64,000 bases of DNA. It comes from Aalborgiella sp040079635. Lineage in GTDB: Bacteria > Pseudomonadota > Gammaproteobacteria > Burkholderiales > Burkholderiaceae_C. The stretch's first letter is position 1, and every line of letters starts with the position of its first letter. The notes under the pieces are model-generated. The model was not told the origin of the DNA. It made no database searches and saw nothing but the letters and a program-made list of their open reading frames with translations. Below, piece by piece: positions 56,894 to 64,000 of the stretch. The position numbers were made by a program, and so were the translations under genes. The DNA is taken from NCBI GenBank assembly GCA_040079635.1, contig JBEBJY010000005.1, forward strand, positions 27,612 to 91,611, in the 5' to 3' direction.

Positions 56894-58366
56894 CTATTTA
56901 CCCGTATTTTCAAGCAATTTCAGCGCCAAACCCGCTTTGTGCGGTGCGGCCAGGTGTTTGAGCAGCAGGCGGTAGGTGTCCAAGTCAAAAGCCAGCGGGC
57001 TGCTTGACGACACCACATCGTCCAACTCCGCCTCGTTTTGCACCGTCGCCAAGTGGCACCATTGGTCAAAAACATGCATCTCAGATCGACCCGATTTCGC
57101 GTTGTACTCCCGCAGTCCAATTTTGCCAGCGTGCGGCCAAACGCGCAGTTGCTGCTGTTTCAGTGCCAGTTTCAGGCGCAAATGGTGCAATTCGGGCTTC
57201 TCACCACCGCAGCACACGCCTTTGCAGCGGCCGATTTGGTGGGCGAAACATCTGCCTTTGCCAGACTCTAACCCGATTGCTTGATGGCACAAACTGTGTG
57301 TATCCGCTAGTTCACGCAATCCGCTCAGGGCTTGGTTTTTAGAGCGGTACACGCCGTACATCTGCCCAAATTCACGCGGCTGCAGGTCGTCGCCGCGTAC
57401 CAAAGTCACCAACGGCTTCGCGCTCGGGTTGTCGTCTAGCCGCCAGGCGCACAGCGTGCGTTCGCGGCGCAACTGGCGGTTGTGTAGCGGTTGCAGTTCT
57501 TTGACCAGCCGCGCTTCTAGCAGCAAAGCCCCAAGTTCACCCGCCGTTTCAATCCACTCTACACGGCGAATCTCCTGCGCAATCCGCATCTCCCGTGCTT
57601 CCCGCCCAGCGGCTTGAAAATGCGACATCACGCGGCTGCGAAGTTTGATGCTTTTGCCAATGTACAGCGGAATTTGAGCGGCTTTTTGTATGGTTTTCTT
57701 CGCGGATTTGCTAGCTGTTTTAGAGCTCTGTTCAGGCGGTTCGCCATAAAACAAATACACCCCCGTCGTTTCAGGAATGTCCGCCACATTCGTCTCCAAG
57801 TGCGGCGGCACAGCAGCGCTGCCTTGCAGCAAGATCTGCGCCTGCTGGCTCACGGCGTCTGCTCCCAGCTCTTGCGTGGCAACGGCTAAGAAACCCTGCA
57901 CCAAATCCACATCGCCCATCGCACGGTGGCGCGACAGCGTTGTCAGGCCATGCCGCTGCATGATGGCGTCTAGCCCGTGCCCCTTGTGCTGCGGGTAAAG
58001 CTTACGCGACAGCCGCACCGTGCACAGCGTTTTCACCCGCAGCGCCACGTCCATGCGGGCATATTCTTGCAGCAAAAAGCCGTGGTCAAACCGCACGTTG
58101 TGGGCCACCAGCACCGCGCCGTCCAGCAGCTTGAGCAGGGTTGCGCCCACTTCGTCAAAAGGCGGCGCATCAGCCACCATGGCGTTGCTGATGCCGGTGA
58201 GGTTCTGAATCAGCGGCGGAATCCGCGTACCCGGGTTGACTAGCGTGCTCCACCGCGCCACCTCCAGCCCGTTTTCCACCCGTACCGCAGCGATCTCGGT
58301 GATGCGGCAATCCAGCGGGTTGCCACCGGTGGTTTCAAGGTCTAGGAGGACGTAGCAGGGGAGCAT
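56894..58366 (-). CDS. DEDDh 3'-5' exonuclease fused to a GIY-YIG (UvrC/Cho-like) nuclease
   Basis: A 490-aa two-nuclease protein. Residues 1-170: DnaQ-type exonuclease, with DLETTGGNPLDCRITEIAAV (Asp/Glu), HNVRFDHGFLLQEYA (Asp) and RHRAMGDVDLVQGF (His/Asp). Residues about 200-290: GIY-YIG domain, with ETTGVYLFYGE and IPLYIGKSIKLRSRVMSHF. Then a UvrC-like region (CFAHQIGRCKGVCCG). Such fusions occur in several bacteria and are thought to act in DNA repair. About 24 residues (PPEQSSKTASKSAKKTIQKA and on) lie between LFYGE and PLYIGKS, where relatives have few; the DNA there could be a decayed repeat. Confidence 0.88.
   Translation of the reverse strand: MLPCYVLLDLETTGGNPLDCRITEIAAVRVENGLEVARWSTLVNPGTRIPPLIQNLTGISNAMVADAPPFDEVGATLLKLLDGAVLVAHNVRFDHGFLLQEYARMDVALRVKTLCTVRLSRKLYPQHKGHGLDAIMQRHGLTTLSRHRAMGDVDLVQGFLAVATQELGADAVSQQAQILLQGSAAVPPHLETNVADIPETTGVYLFYGEPPEQSSKTASKSAKKTIQKAAQIPLYIGKSIKLRSRVMSHFQAAGREAREMRIAQEIRRVEWIETAGELGALLLEARLVKELQPLHNRQLRRERTLCAWRLDDNPSAKPLVTLVRGDDLQPREFGQMYGVYRSKNQALSGLRELADTHSLCHQAIGLESGKGRCFAHQIGRCKGVCCGGEKPELHHLRLKLALKQQQLRVWPHAGKIGLREYNAKSGRSEMHVFDQWCHLATVQNEAELDDVVSSSSPLAFDLDTYRLLLKHLAAPHKAGLALKLLENTGK
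57706..57734 (+). repeat. Possible decayed dispersed repeat in the exonuclease/GIY-YIG gene
   Basis: GATTTGCTAGCTGTTTTAG and AGCTCTGTTCAGGC resemble the left half of the forward repeat (GCTAT...TAGC-TGCT-TAGGC). The right half is not recognisable. It lies within an unusual insertion in the protein. Confidence 0.25.
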
Positions 58367-58404
58367 ATCTTTTGATGATACGCTAACTTATTTGCTGGCG
58401 TTTT

Positions 58405-58458
58405 GCTAGTAATTAAATAGCTAATTAGGCAATAAATACGCCGGCTAGAGGCATATTT
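58405..58458 (+). repeat. Dispersed repeat copy upstream of the exonuclease gene
   Basis: Forward orientation: GCTAGTAATTAAATAGC, then TAATTAGGCAATAAATACGC and CGGCTAGAGGCATATTT. Confidence 0.95.
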
Positions 58459-58469
58459 TAAGGGTGAAA

Positions 58470-58697
58470 TTAAGTTTCTGATGCTGCCGGATTTGCCGCC
58501 TCATACACCAACAAATCGCCTGGTTGGCATTGCAGGATGGTGCAAATTTTCTCCAAAGTCTCAAAGCGCACGCCTTTGACTTTGCCTTGCTTGAGCAGCG
58601 ACAAATTAGCCTCTGTCATGCCGACTTGCTCCGCCAAGTCTTTTGATTTGAGCTTGCGCCGCGCCAGCATGATGTCTAGTTGAACGATGATTGGCAT
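58470..58697 (-). CDS. XRE family transcriptional regulator, YozG-like
   Basis: A 75-aa Cro/CI-type helix-turn-helix protein: IVQLDIMLARRKLKSKDLAEQ, VGMTEANLSLLKQGKVKGV, FETLEKICTILQCQPGDLL. This short type regularly pairs with a DUF2975 membrane protein, as it does here, 18 bp after its gene. It probably regulates its own operon. The signal sensed is unknown. Confidence 0.92.
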   Translation of the reverse strand: MPIIVQLDIMLARRKLKSKDLAEQVGMTEANLSLLKQGKVKGVRFETLEKICTILQCQPGDLLVYEAANPAASET

Positions 58698-58715
58698 GTC
58701 AAGTCACCCGTTCCG

Positions 58716-59273
58716 TTAAACAAACGAGGCGTTTTCTTCAGCCAGCGCCTGCCCCTGCGCAATCACCGACGCCATCACCCACACCACGGCGGCAAACATC
58801 AAGGTCAACACTTGGTCTGTGCCGATGCCGATAGCAACATGCTTTGAGCCCGGCGGGTTGTTGAAGGTTAAGATAACTGAGATTGCAGGGCCAATCATGA
58901 CAGAAGACAAGCTAGACGCGGTGATCCACCCCGCAAAACTACGCAAACGCTTTACAGCTTGTGCTGTGAAAACATGCCCCAACGCGAACTGTTTAAAACA
59001 CAAACGCGCTTCCCACAAACCGCGCATCATCAACCCTACTGGTAACAAAGTCACCAGTGCACCTAAAGCACGTTGCCAGCTTTCAAGTGGTGATTGGATG
59101 TTGATGGGCAACATGTTTGACCGCGCAGCCAACAAACCAGCATCTGCAACCGTCCAATATGCCATCAACAACAGTGGAAAACACACGATCAAGAGCAAGC
59201 AAGCCCACGCTAGCCAAGCGCAGACGCGCTGCATCGCGTAACGATCAAACGTGGAATTTATAAGTGGTGACAT
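58716..59273 (-). CDS. DUF2975 membrane protein
   Basis: About 185 aa with four hydrophobic helices: roughly residues 15-40 (VCAWLAWACLLLIVCFPLLLMAYW), 70-90 (ALVTLLPVGLMMRGLWE), 115-140 and 155-175. It belongs to the DUF2975 family, always seen with a YozG-like regulator and thought to transmit a signal to it. The start is set at 59273 (MSPLINSTFD), with AAAGGAT eight bases upstream; an upstream ATG lies in the intergenic region. Function unknown. Confidence 0.85.
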   Translation of the reverse strand: MSPLINSTFDRYAMQRVCAWLAWACLLLIVCFPLLLMAYWTVADAGLLAARSNMLPINIQSPLESWQRALGALVTLLPVGLMMRGLWEARLCFKQFALGHVFTAQAVKRLRSFAGWITASSLSSVMIGPAISVILTFNNPPGSKHVAIGIGTDQVLTLMFAAVVWVMASVIAQGQALAEENASFV

Positions 59274-59393
59274 GGCTAATATCCTTTGTGGAAGAATCGG
59301 AACCTCGATGTGAGACATCGTATTTTAACAAATAATTACTATAAAACAATAATTAATCAAGAAAAAATCAAAAATTCTGCTTAAAATACAGGC

Positions 59394-59993
59394 ATGAAAA
59401 AACGTATCTTCACCCTTCTCTCATTCTCTTTGCTTGTTTTGTTAACCGGCTGTATGGGCATCCCACTGAGCTCGTTGCCGCGCTTGGTCAAGCTGCCTGA
59501 GCAACTCTTGACCCTCAAGCCAGCCGAGTTCATGCTCGCCATCCAAACCGATTCCCGCATGCTGCCGCCCGCAGGCGCATCACCAACGCTGGACATCACC
59601 ATCCAACCCAAAAATGTCGGTGACTATGCCCCAGTCGACAAAAAAATTCCCATGCAACTAGCTGAGTTGCAGGGCGTCGCCCTAGGTCTTGAGCGCGCAA
59701 CATCTGGGCGCCGGTGGCTGATTTACAGCTTCCCCGCTGCTTCGCAGGCTGAATTGGCGGCGATTCAAACCACCTTCAAACGCATCAAAGCTGAAAACGA
59801 CGCGAAAGGAAGCAAAGGCGACGGCAGCTTAACAGTCGGCATCGCTCAACAAAACATAGCCACCGCAGACGCCGCCCTAGACAACACCCGCTGGGAAAGT
59901 TGGTTGCAAACCTCCGCCAAAGATGGTTTTTTTGAGCTTTGGAGTGGCACGGTCAAAGACATCAAAGTGCAGGCTAAGAAGGCGGCAAAGTAA
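59394..59993 (+). CDS. Hypothetical lipoprotein
   Basis: A 199-aa protein with a lipoprotein signal: KKRIFTLLSFSLLVLLTGCM, lipobox LTGC, Cys at residue 20. The mature part has no transmembrane segment and is rich in Lys, Ala and Leu: LPEQLLTLKPAEFMLAIQTD, RATSGRRWLIYSFPAASQ, TRWESWLQTSAKDGFFELW. I do not recognise the family. Residue +2 is Met, so outer-membrane sorting by the Lol system is likely. Single gene with an AT-rich promoter upstream. Confidence 0.8.
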   Translation: MKKRIFTLLSFSLLVLLTGCMGIPLSSLPRLVKLPEQLLTLKPAEFMLAIQTDSRMLPPAGASPTLDITIQPKNVGDYAPVDKKIPMQLAELQGVALGLERATSGRRWLIYSFPAASQAELAAIQTTFKRIKAENDAKGSKGDGSLTVGIAQQNIATADAALDNTRWESWLQTSAKDGFFELWSGTVKDIKVQAKKAAK

Positions 59994-60009
59994 AATTCCC
60001 TGCAATTTT

Positions 60010-60063
60010 GCTATAAATTATATAGCTGCTTAGGCAATAAATACAGCGGATAAAGGTGTATTT
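60010..60063 (+). repeat. Dispersed repeat copy after the lipoprotein gene
   Basis: Forward orientation: GCTATAAATTATATAGC, then TGCTTAGGCAATAAATACAG and CGGATAAAGGTGTATTT. Confidence 0.94.
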
Positions 60064-60068
60064 ATAGG

Positions 60069-60449
60069 TCAAATAGCCCAGTTTTCAATATCTAAACCGT
60101 AGGTAGCAAAATCTGCGACGTTATTAGTAACCAGCGTGACTTTCAGCGCCAAAGCATGCGCGGCAATCATGCGGTCAAAGCTGCTTTTGCGATTTGGAAA
60201 CTGCTGCGACAGCTTGCCAAACATCGCTGCGGCTTTGATGTCAAACGGCGCAACAGCAATCGCGCTGAGCAAACCGTCAAACTGCGACTCATCGTTATGC
60301 GTATCCAGCCCACAAGTCAACTCCGCCCAAGTGACGGCGCTGATAACAACCTCGCCCTTTCTGCATTGCTTAAACCGCGCAATGACCTGCTCGGGCTGCT
60401 CATTCATCAAATAAATGCAAATATTGGTGTCTAGCAAATACTTGATCAA
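60069..60449 (-). CDS. vapC: VapC family PIN-domain toxin
   Basis: Toxin ribonuclease of a type II toxin-antitoxin system, about 126 aa. PIN acidic residues: YLLDTNICIYLM at the start, ISAVTWAELTCGL, SFDRMIAAHAL, and TLVTNNVADFATYGLDIENW. The start is taken as TTG at 60449, which gives (M)IKYLLDTN as in relatives and overlaps the vapB stop (TTGA). An ATG 36 bp upstream would lie inside vapB. Downstream is a repeat copy. Confidence 0.92.
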   Translation of the reverse strand: MIKYLLDTNICIYLMNEQPEQVIARFKQCRKGEVVISAVTWAELTCGLDTHNDESQFDGLLSAIAVAPFDIKAAAMFGKLSQQFPNRKSSFDRMIAAHALALKVTLVTNNVADFATYGLDIENWAI

Positions 60450-60724
60450 GTCTTGCTCCCGCTGGTATTGCCTGCATTGCCCCAATTTCTCTCAGCTTCA
60501 ACAAACTCAGGTCGCGTCAGCTTTCCGCCAATGGCATGCTGCTTCAGCGCCGCAAACAATTGCGGCACGCTTTCCATCGTTTTCTCCACGGGCTGGACGA
60601 TGATTTTTTCACCCTCCCGCGTGACGATCAGCTCCGTCTTAGGCGGAAAAGCCAAGTTCGCAGGCAAGCGCACGGCTTGCGAGTTACCGGCTTGAAATTG
60701 GCGGGTTATGTAGGTTTGAGGCAT
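60446..60724 (-). CDS. vapB: VapB antitoxin (SpoVT/AbrB type)
   Basis: A 92-aa antitoxin. The N-terminal swapped-hairpin AbrB domain is visible in YITRQFQAGNSQAVRLPANLAF and TELIVTREGEKIIVQPV, and the C-terminal part (residues 48-92) should bind VapC. An AAGGAGC ribosome-binding site lies before the ATG. It overlaps vapC by four bases. VapBC complexes usually repress their own promoter. Confidence 0.93.
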   Translation of the reverse strand: MPQTYITRQFQAGNSQAVRLPANLAFPPKTELIVTREGEKIIVQPVEKTMESVPQLFAALKQHAIGGKLTRPEFVEAERNWGNAGNTSGSKT

Positions 60725-60813
60725 GTTTAGCTCCTTAAAAGAGTGTAACGTAATAACATGGTATCACGGTTGCGACTTCGAGACAACTAGAGCCATGAGG
60801 CAGTGCTAAATTT

Positions 60814-60867
60814 GCTATGATTAGTATAGCTATTAAATCAATAAATACGCTGGCTAGAGGTGTATTT
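60814..60867 (+). repeat. Dispersed repeat copy between modA and vapBC
   Basis: Forward orientation: GCTATGATTAGTATAGC, then TATTAAATCAATAAATACGC and TGGCTAGAGGTGTATTT. Slightly diverged. Confidence 0.9.
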
Positions 60868-60896
60868 GATGTTATAAAATTGCCAAATCAGTCGTT

Positions 60897-61697
60897 TTAC
60901 GAACTAAACCCATACCTAGCCAAAACCGCCTTAGCCGCAGGCGTTTGCAAGTAATCAAACAGCGTTTTTGCGGCGGGCTGGGCGGATTTGAGTAACACCA
61001 TGCGTTGCTTCAAAGGTGCATGCAGGTTGGCGGGGAGCAGCCAATGGCCCCCACTTTGCGCGGCCACTTCAGGCGCAAGCGCGAGCGACAGCGCTGTCAT
61101 GCCCGCTTGCGCTGCGCCGCTGGTGACGAATTGCGTGGCTTGGCTGATGTTGTCGCCTAGTACCAGTTTGGGCTGCAGTTGCTCCCACAGCCCAAGGTTT
61201 TGCAGCGCTTCTTTGGCCGCACGTCCATAAGGAGCGTGTTCGGGGTTGGCGATGGCGAATTTGCGGACGGTTTTGAGCTGGATTGCTAGGTCTGAACGTG
61301 CCTCTAACTCAGTTTTAGGAAGTTGAAGTGCTGAATTTTTAGGCAATATCAAGGCAACGCGCCCTATAGCGTACTGCGCACCTGTGTCTTGCACGCCGCC
61401 CTGCGTCAGCCCCGCTTTTGCCAACGCCAGCACATAGCCTTCATCCGCCGACAAAAACAAATCCAAGGGCAAACCTTGCTGAATTTGCTGGGCAAAATTA
61501 CCTGATGAGCCAAATTGCAAATCAATTTGGGTACCAGTAACTTGCGTGAAACTTTTAATCAAATCGGTCAGCGCAAACTTGAGGTCACTGGCGGCTGCCA
61601 CCCGAATCGGTGTCGCTGCGGTGCTAAATCCGGCAGCTGTAGTCCACATAGCGGCAAGCGCTTTCAAAGCAGTACGTCGTTTTAAGAGCTCGCTCAT
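60897..61697 (-). CDS. modA: Molybdate ABC transporter substrate-binding protein ModA
   Basis: Periplasmic molybdate receptor, 266 aa. A signal peptide (1-28, ending AAGFSTAA) is followed by the ModA pattern: IRVAAASDLKFALTDLI, FGSSGNFAQQIQQGLPLDLFLSADE, GRVALILPKNSAL, AIANPEHAPYGRAAKEAL and LVLGDNISQATQFVTSGAAQAGM. It is a single gene on the minus strand, 23 kb from modBC, so the transporter is genetically split. The intergenic region with pckG contains nested palindromes. Confidence 0.94.
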   Translation of the reverse strand: MSELLKRRTALKALAAMWTTAAGFSTAATPIRVAAASDLKFALTDLIKSFTQVTGTQIDLQFGSSGNFAQQIQQGLPLDLFLSADEGYVLALAKAGLTQGGVQDTGAQYAIGRVALILPKNSALQLPKTELEARSDLAIQLKTVRKFAIANPEHAPYGRAAKEALQNLGLWEQLQPKLVLGDNISQATQFVTSGAAQAGMTALSLALAPEVAAQSGGHWLLPANLHAPLKQRMVLLKSAQPAAKTLFDYLQTPAAKAVLARYGFSS

Positions 61698-61712
61698 TCA
61701 ATATTCCCTTTG

Positions 61713-61751
61713 TCAATGCATGTGCATAACCTTATGCAAATAATGCATTGA
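61713..61751. promoter_or_regulatory. Nested inverted repeats upstream of modA
   Basis: An outer pair TCAATGCAT (61713-61721) / ATGCATTGA (61743-61751) encloses an inner pair TGCATAA-CC-TTATGCA (61723-61738). It lies 16 bp before the modA start. Probably an operator; a ModE-type site is possible but the sequence does not clearly match. Confidence 0.55.
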
Positions 61752-61942
61752 AAATTCATGTAACTTGTAGGTAACCCGCAAGCTTGGTTCATAGAATCGA
61801 CTCTCTGGCAATTCAGATGGCCTATCCACAAGTTAAGAGGGTCGCGTTTTCAAAGCAGATTTTAGGTCTTACCTGCAAGTTTGGTAAATCTGATTTGAAA
61901 AAACGATTTTTTAACTTTGGACATCTTCGGATGGTTGACTCA

Positions 61943-63802
61943 ATGAACGCACGCAACATGATGGGCTTGGAAATCAATGCCCCTGCTTATGTCAAAAATA
62001 CCAAGCTGATTGCTTGGGTGGCCGAAATGGCTGCGCTGACCAAACCGCGCGACATTTACTGGTGCGACGGCAGCGAGGAAGAGTACCAGCGCTTGTGCCA
62101 ATTGTTGGTCGACGCTGGCACGTTTAAAAAGCTCAACCCTGCCAAGCGCCCAAACAGCTTTTTAGCCAACTCCAGCCCCAGCGACGTCGCCCGCGTGGAA
62201 GACCGCACTTACATTTGCTCTGAAAAAGAAGAAAACGCGGGCCCTACCAACAACTGGATGGCGCCTGCACAGATGCGCGCAACCTTGAACCCGCTGTTCG
62301 ACGGCTGCATGGCTGGCCGCACCATGTACGTGGTGCCTTTCTCTATGGGTCCCCTCGGTAGTCCAATCGCGCACATCGGTATTGAGCTGTCCGACAGCGC
62401 ATATGTTGCTGTGAACCAAAAAATCATGACCCGCATGGGCAAAGCGGTGTACGACATCATCGGCACCAACGGCGATTTCGTGCCCTGCGTTCACACGGTT
62501 GGCGCACCTTTGGCCGCAGGACAAAAAGACGTCATTTGGCCGTGCAACGACACCAAATACATCGTCCATTACCCCGAAACACGCGAAATTTGGAGCTATG
62601 GCTCTGGCTACGGCGGCAATGCTTTGTTGGGCAAAAAGTGCTTCGCATTGCGCATTGCATCCAACATGGGCCGCGACGAAGGCTGGTTGGCCGAACACAT
62701 GTTGATTTTGGGTGTGACGAATCCACAGGGTAAAAAGTACCACGTCGCAGCAGCATTCCCATCCGCTTGTGGCAAAACCAACTTCTCCATGCTGGTGCCG
62801 CCAGCAGGTTTTGAGGGTTGGAGTGTCACTACCATTGGCGACGATATCGCTTGGGTCAAACCCGGCGCGGACGGCAAAATGTACGCCATCAACCCGGAAG
62901 CGGGCTACTTTGGCGTCGCGCCCGGCACCAACATGTTGACGAATCCGAACTGCATGTTGAGCCTGCACAAAGACACGATTTTCACCAACGTCGGTTTGAC
63001 CGATGACGGCGACGTCTGGTGGGAAGGCATGGAGGCTGACTTGCCCGTACCCGCGCACCTCATCGACTGGCAAGGCAAAGATTGGACACCGCAAATCGCC
63101 AAAGAAACCGGTGCAAAAGCGGCACATCCCAACTCTCGCTTCACCGTTGCCGCCACCAATAACCCTGCGCTAGACCCCGAGTGGAACAACCCCGCTGGCG
63201 TGGCGATTGATGCGTTCATCTTCGGCGGCCGCCGCTCTACAACAGTGCCTTTGGTGTCAGAAGGCCGCAACTGGGTCGAGGGCGTCTACATGGCCGCGAC
63301 CATGGGTTCAGAAACAACAGCAGCCATCGCCGGTCAGCAAGGCGTGGTGCGCCGCGACCCGTTCGCCATGATCGCTTTCTGCGGCTACAACATGAGCGAC
63401 TACTTTCAGCATTGGTTGAACATCGGCGAAAAAATCAAAGCTTCTGGCGCGAAGCAGCCGAATATCTTCTGCACCAACTGGTTCCGCAAAGACGCCGCCG
63501 GTAAGTTCGTCTGGCCAGGCTACGGCGAAAACATGCGCGTGCTGGCTTGGATGATTGACCGCATTGAGGGTAAAGCAGCCGGCGTGGACCAACCCTTTGG
63601 TGTCAGCCCAACCTACGAAGAGCTCAACTGGAAAGGTTTGGACTTTACGAAAGAGCAGTTCAACACCGTCACCAGCTTCGACAAAGCCGCGTGGACGGAT
63701 GAGCTGAAACTGCACGACGAGCTGTTCACCAAATTGGCCTACCACTTGCCGAAAGAGCTGAGCGAGACGAAGGACAAGCTGGCTAAGGCTATTGCGGCTT
63801 AA
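61943..63802 (+). CDS. pckG: Phosphoenolpyruvate carboxykinase (GTP)
   Basis: Gluconeogenic enzyme converting oxaloacetate and GTP to PEP; about 619 aa. P-loop AAFPSACGKTNFSMLVPP (about 276), metal-binding TTIGDDIAWVKPG, the Cys loop, FIFGGRRSTTVPLV with substrate Arg residues, and NWFRKDAAGKFVWPGYGEN. The start is taken at 61943 (MNARNMMGLEINAPAYVKN), with GGATGG eight bases before; ATG at 61931 or a TTG at 61784 would lengthen it with non-family sequence. Single gene. Confidence 0.96.
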   Translation: MNARNMMGLEINAPAYVKNTKLIAWVAEMAALTKPRDIYWCDGSEEEYQRLCQLLVDAGTFKKLNPAKRPNSFLANSSPSDVARVEDRTYICSEKEENAGPTNNWMAPAQMRATLNPLFDGCMAGRTMYVVPFSMGPLGSPIAHIGIELSDSAYVAVNQKIMTRMGKAVYDIIGTNGDFVPCVHTVGAPLAAGQKDVIWPCNDTKYIVHYPETREIWSYGSGYGGNALLGKKCFALRIASNMGRDEGWLAEHMLILGVTNPQGKKYHVAAAFPSACGKTNFSMLVPPAGFEGWSVTTIGDDIAWVKPGADGKMYAINPEAGYFGVAPGTNMLTNPNCMLSLHKDTIFTNVGLTDDGDVWWEGMEADLPVPAHLIDWQGKDWTPQIAKETGAKAAHPNSRFTVAATNNPALDPEWNNPAGVAIDAFIFGGRRSTTVPLVSEGRNWVEGVYMAATMGSETTAAIAGQQGVVRRDPFAMIAFCGYNMSDYFQHWLNIGEKIKASGAKQPNIFCTNWFRKDAAGKFVWPGYGENMRVLAWMIDRIEGKAAGVDQPFGVSPTYEELNWKGLDFTKEQFNTVTSFDKAAWTDELKLHDELFTKLAYHLPKELSETKDKLAKAIAA

Positions 63803-63839
63803 AAAACCTAAAAATACGTCGAAAATAGGCATAAATATC

Positions 63840-63888
63840 GCTCTAGCCGGCGTATTTATTGCCTAAGCAGCTATATAAAGTATAGCAA
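63840..63888 (-). repeat. Dispersed repeat copy downstream of pckG
   Basis: Reverse orientation: GCTCTAGCCGGCGTATTTAT, then TGCCTAAGCAGCTAT and ATAAAGTATAGCAA. A near-consensus copy, abutting the stop codon of the minus-strand gene at 63889. Confidence 0.96.
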
Positions 63889-64000
63889 TTATGAGGAATC
63901 CCGTCCGGCAAGTATTTCCGGCAACGCTTTGACTTGTGCATACAGCGGCGTGAAGTCTGGCGCAGTCATGTCGAAAAGCTGCTGAAAGCTGTCGATCACA
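63889..64000 (-). CDS. C-terminal end of an unidentified protein, partial
   Basis: The minus strand is open from the window edge to a TAA at 63889-63891, encoding 36 residues that end FTPLYAQVKALPEILAGRDS and one more Ser. The start is outside the window. I do not recognise the family from this fragment. The stop sits directly beside a repeat copy. Confidence 0.5.
   Translation of the reverse strand, partial: VIDSFQQLFDMTAPDFTPLYAQVKALPEILAGRDSS

Noticed and set aside
9322..63888. CRISPR array
   Set aside because: The repeats are dispersed over tens of kilobases in both orientations with no regular spacers and no cas genes.

Overview
The window looks like a chromosome segment of a betaproteobacterium, order Burkholderiales, most likely family Comamonadaceae. 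This is inferred from the gene families and their order: PobR/PobA, fused IcmF, GlnK-AmtB, mnmG-rsmG-parA-parB, dnaA-dnaN-gyrB, MetH lacking its homocysteine domain, Bug and TRAP receptors, and GTP-type PckG. It holds replication and segregation functions, so it lies near the replication origin. No rRNA, tRNA, CRISPR array or insertion sequence was seen.

Layout. 0-4.2 kb: end of a YeeE-like membrane protein, then a TRAP transporter (dctP, dctQ, dctM). 4.3-7.7 kb: fused isobutyryl-CoA mutase IcmF behind a perfect 24-bp palindrome. 7.7-18 kb: a small basic protein, a short-chain dehydrogenase, divergent pobR/pobA, the YifB/ComM ATPase, glnK-amtB behind a sigma-54 promoter, a thioesterase, a D-lactate-dehydrogenase-like flavoprotein and an aldose epimerase. 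18-24 kb, minus strand: mnmG, rsmG, a LysE exporter, parA, a small hydrolase and parB, with two parS sites inside mnmG and rsmG. 24-38 kb, plus strand: putA, bactofilin, a histidine kinase, a biotinyl-carboxyltransferase fusion, an AEC transporter, then a molybdenum-hydroxylase block (2Fe-2S subunit, Mo subunit, xdhC, modB, modC). 38-44 kb: dnaA, dnaN, gyrB. 44-46.6 kb: a type II restriction-modification system and an orphan antitoxin. 46.8-48.7 kb: an outer-membrane protein and about 1 kb of non-coding DNA with two tandem copies of an origin-like module. 48.6-64 kb: an SAH riboswitch and metH, gluconate kinase, an LTA-synthase/OpgB-like sulfatase, a Bug receptor with an Ldh-family dehydrogenase, an exonuclease/GIY-YIG nuclease, an XRE/DUF2975 pair, a lipoprotein, vapBC, modA and pckG.

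The most striking signal is a dispersed repeat of about 45-54 bp, with at least 21 recognisable copies in both orientations. It consists of a GCTAT...ATAGC mini-hairpin, then AGGCAATAAATACGCC, then GGCTAGAGG. Most copies are intergenic, but six lie inside reading frames: PutA twice, XdhC, MetH, PobR and the carboxyltransferase fusion. They use at least four of the six possible frames of the element. In each case the stop codons that the intergenic consensus would give in that frame are changed to sense codons. The element therefore looks like a small mobile sequence that can become new protein segments.

The second highlight is the candidate origin at 47.75-48.5 kb. Two modules 526 bp apart each carry an AT-rich tract, TAG trinucleotide repeats, a GC-rich spacer and a perfect DnaA box. 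This is the architecture of a bacterial unwinding element, and it lies about 9 kb downstream of dnaA rather than next to it.
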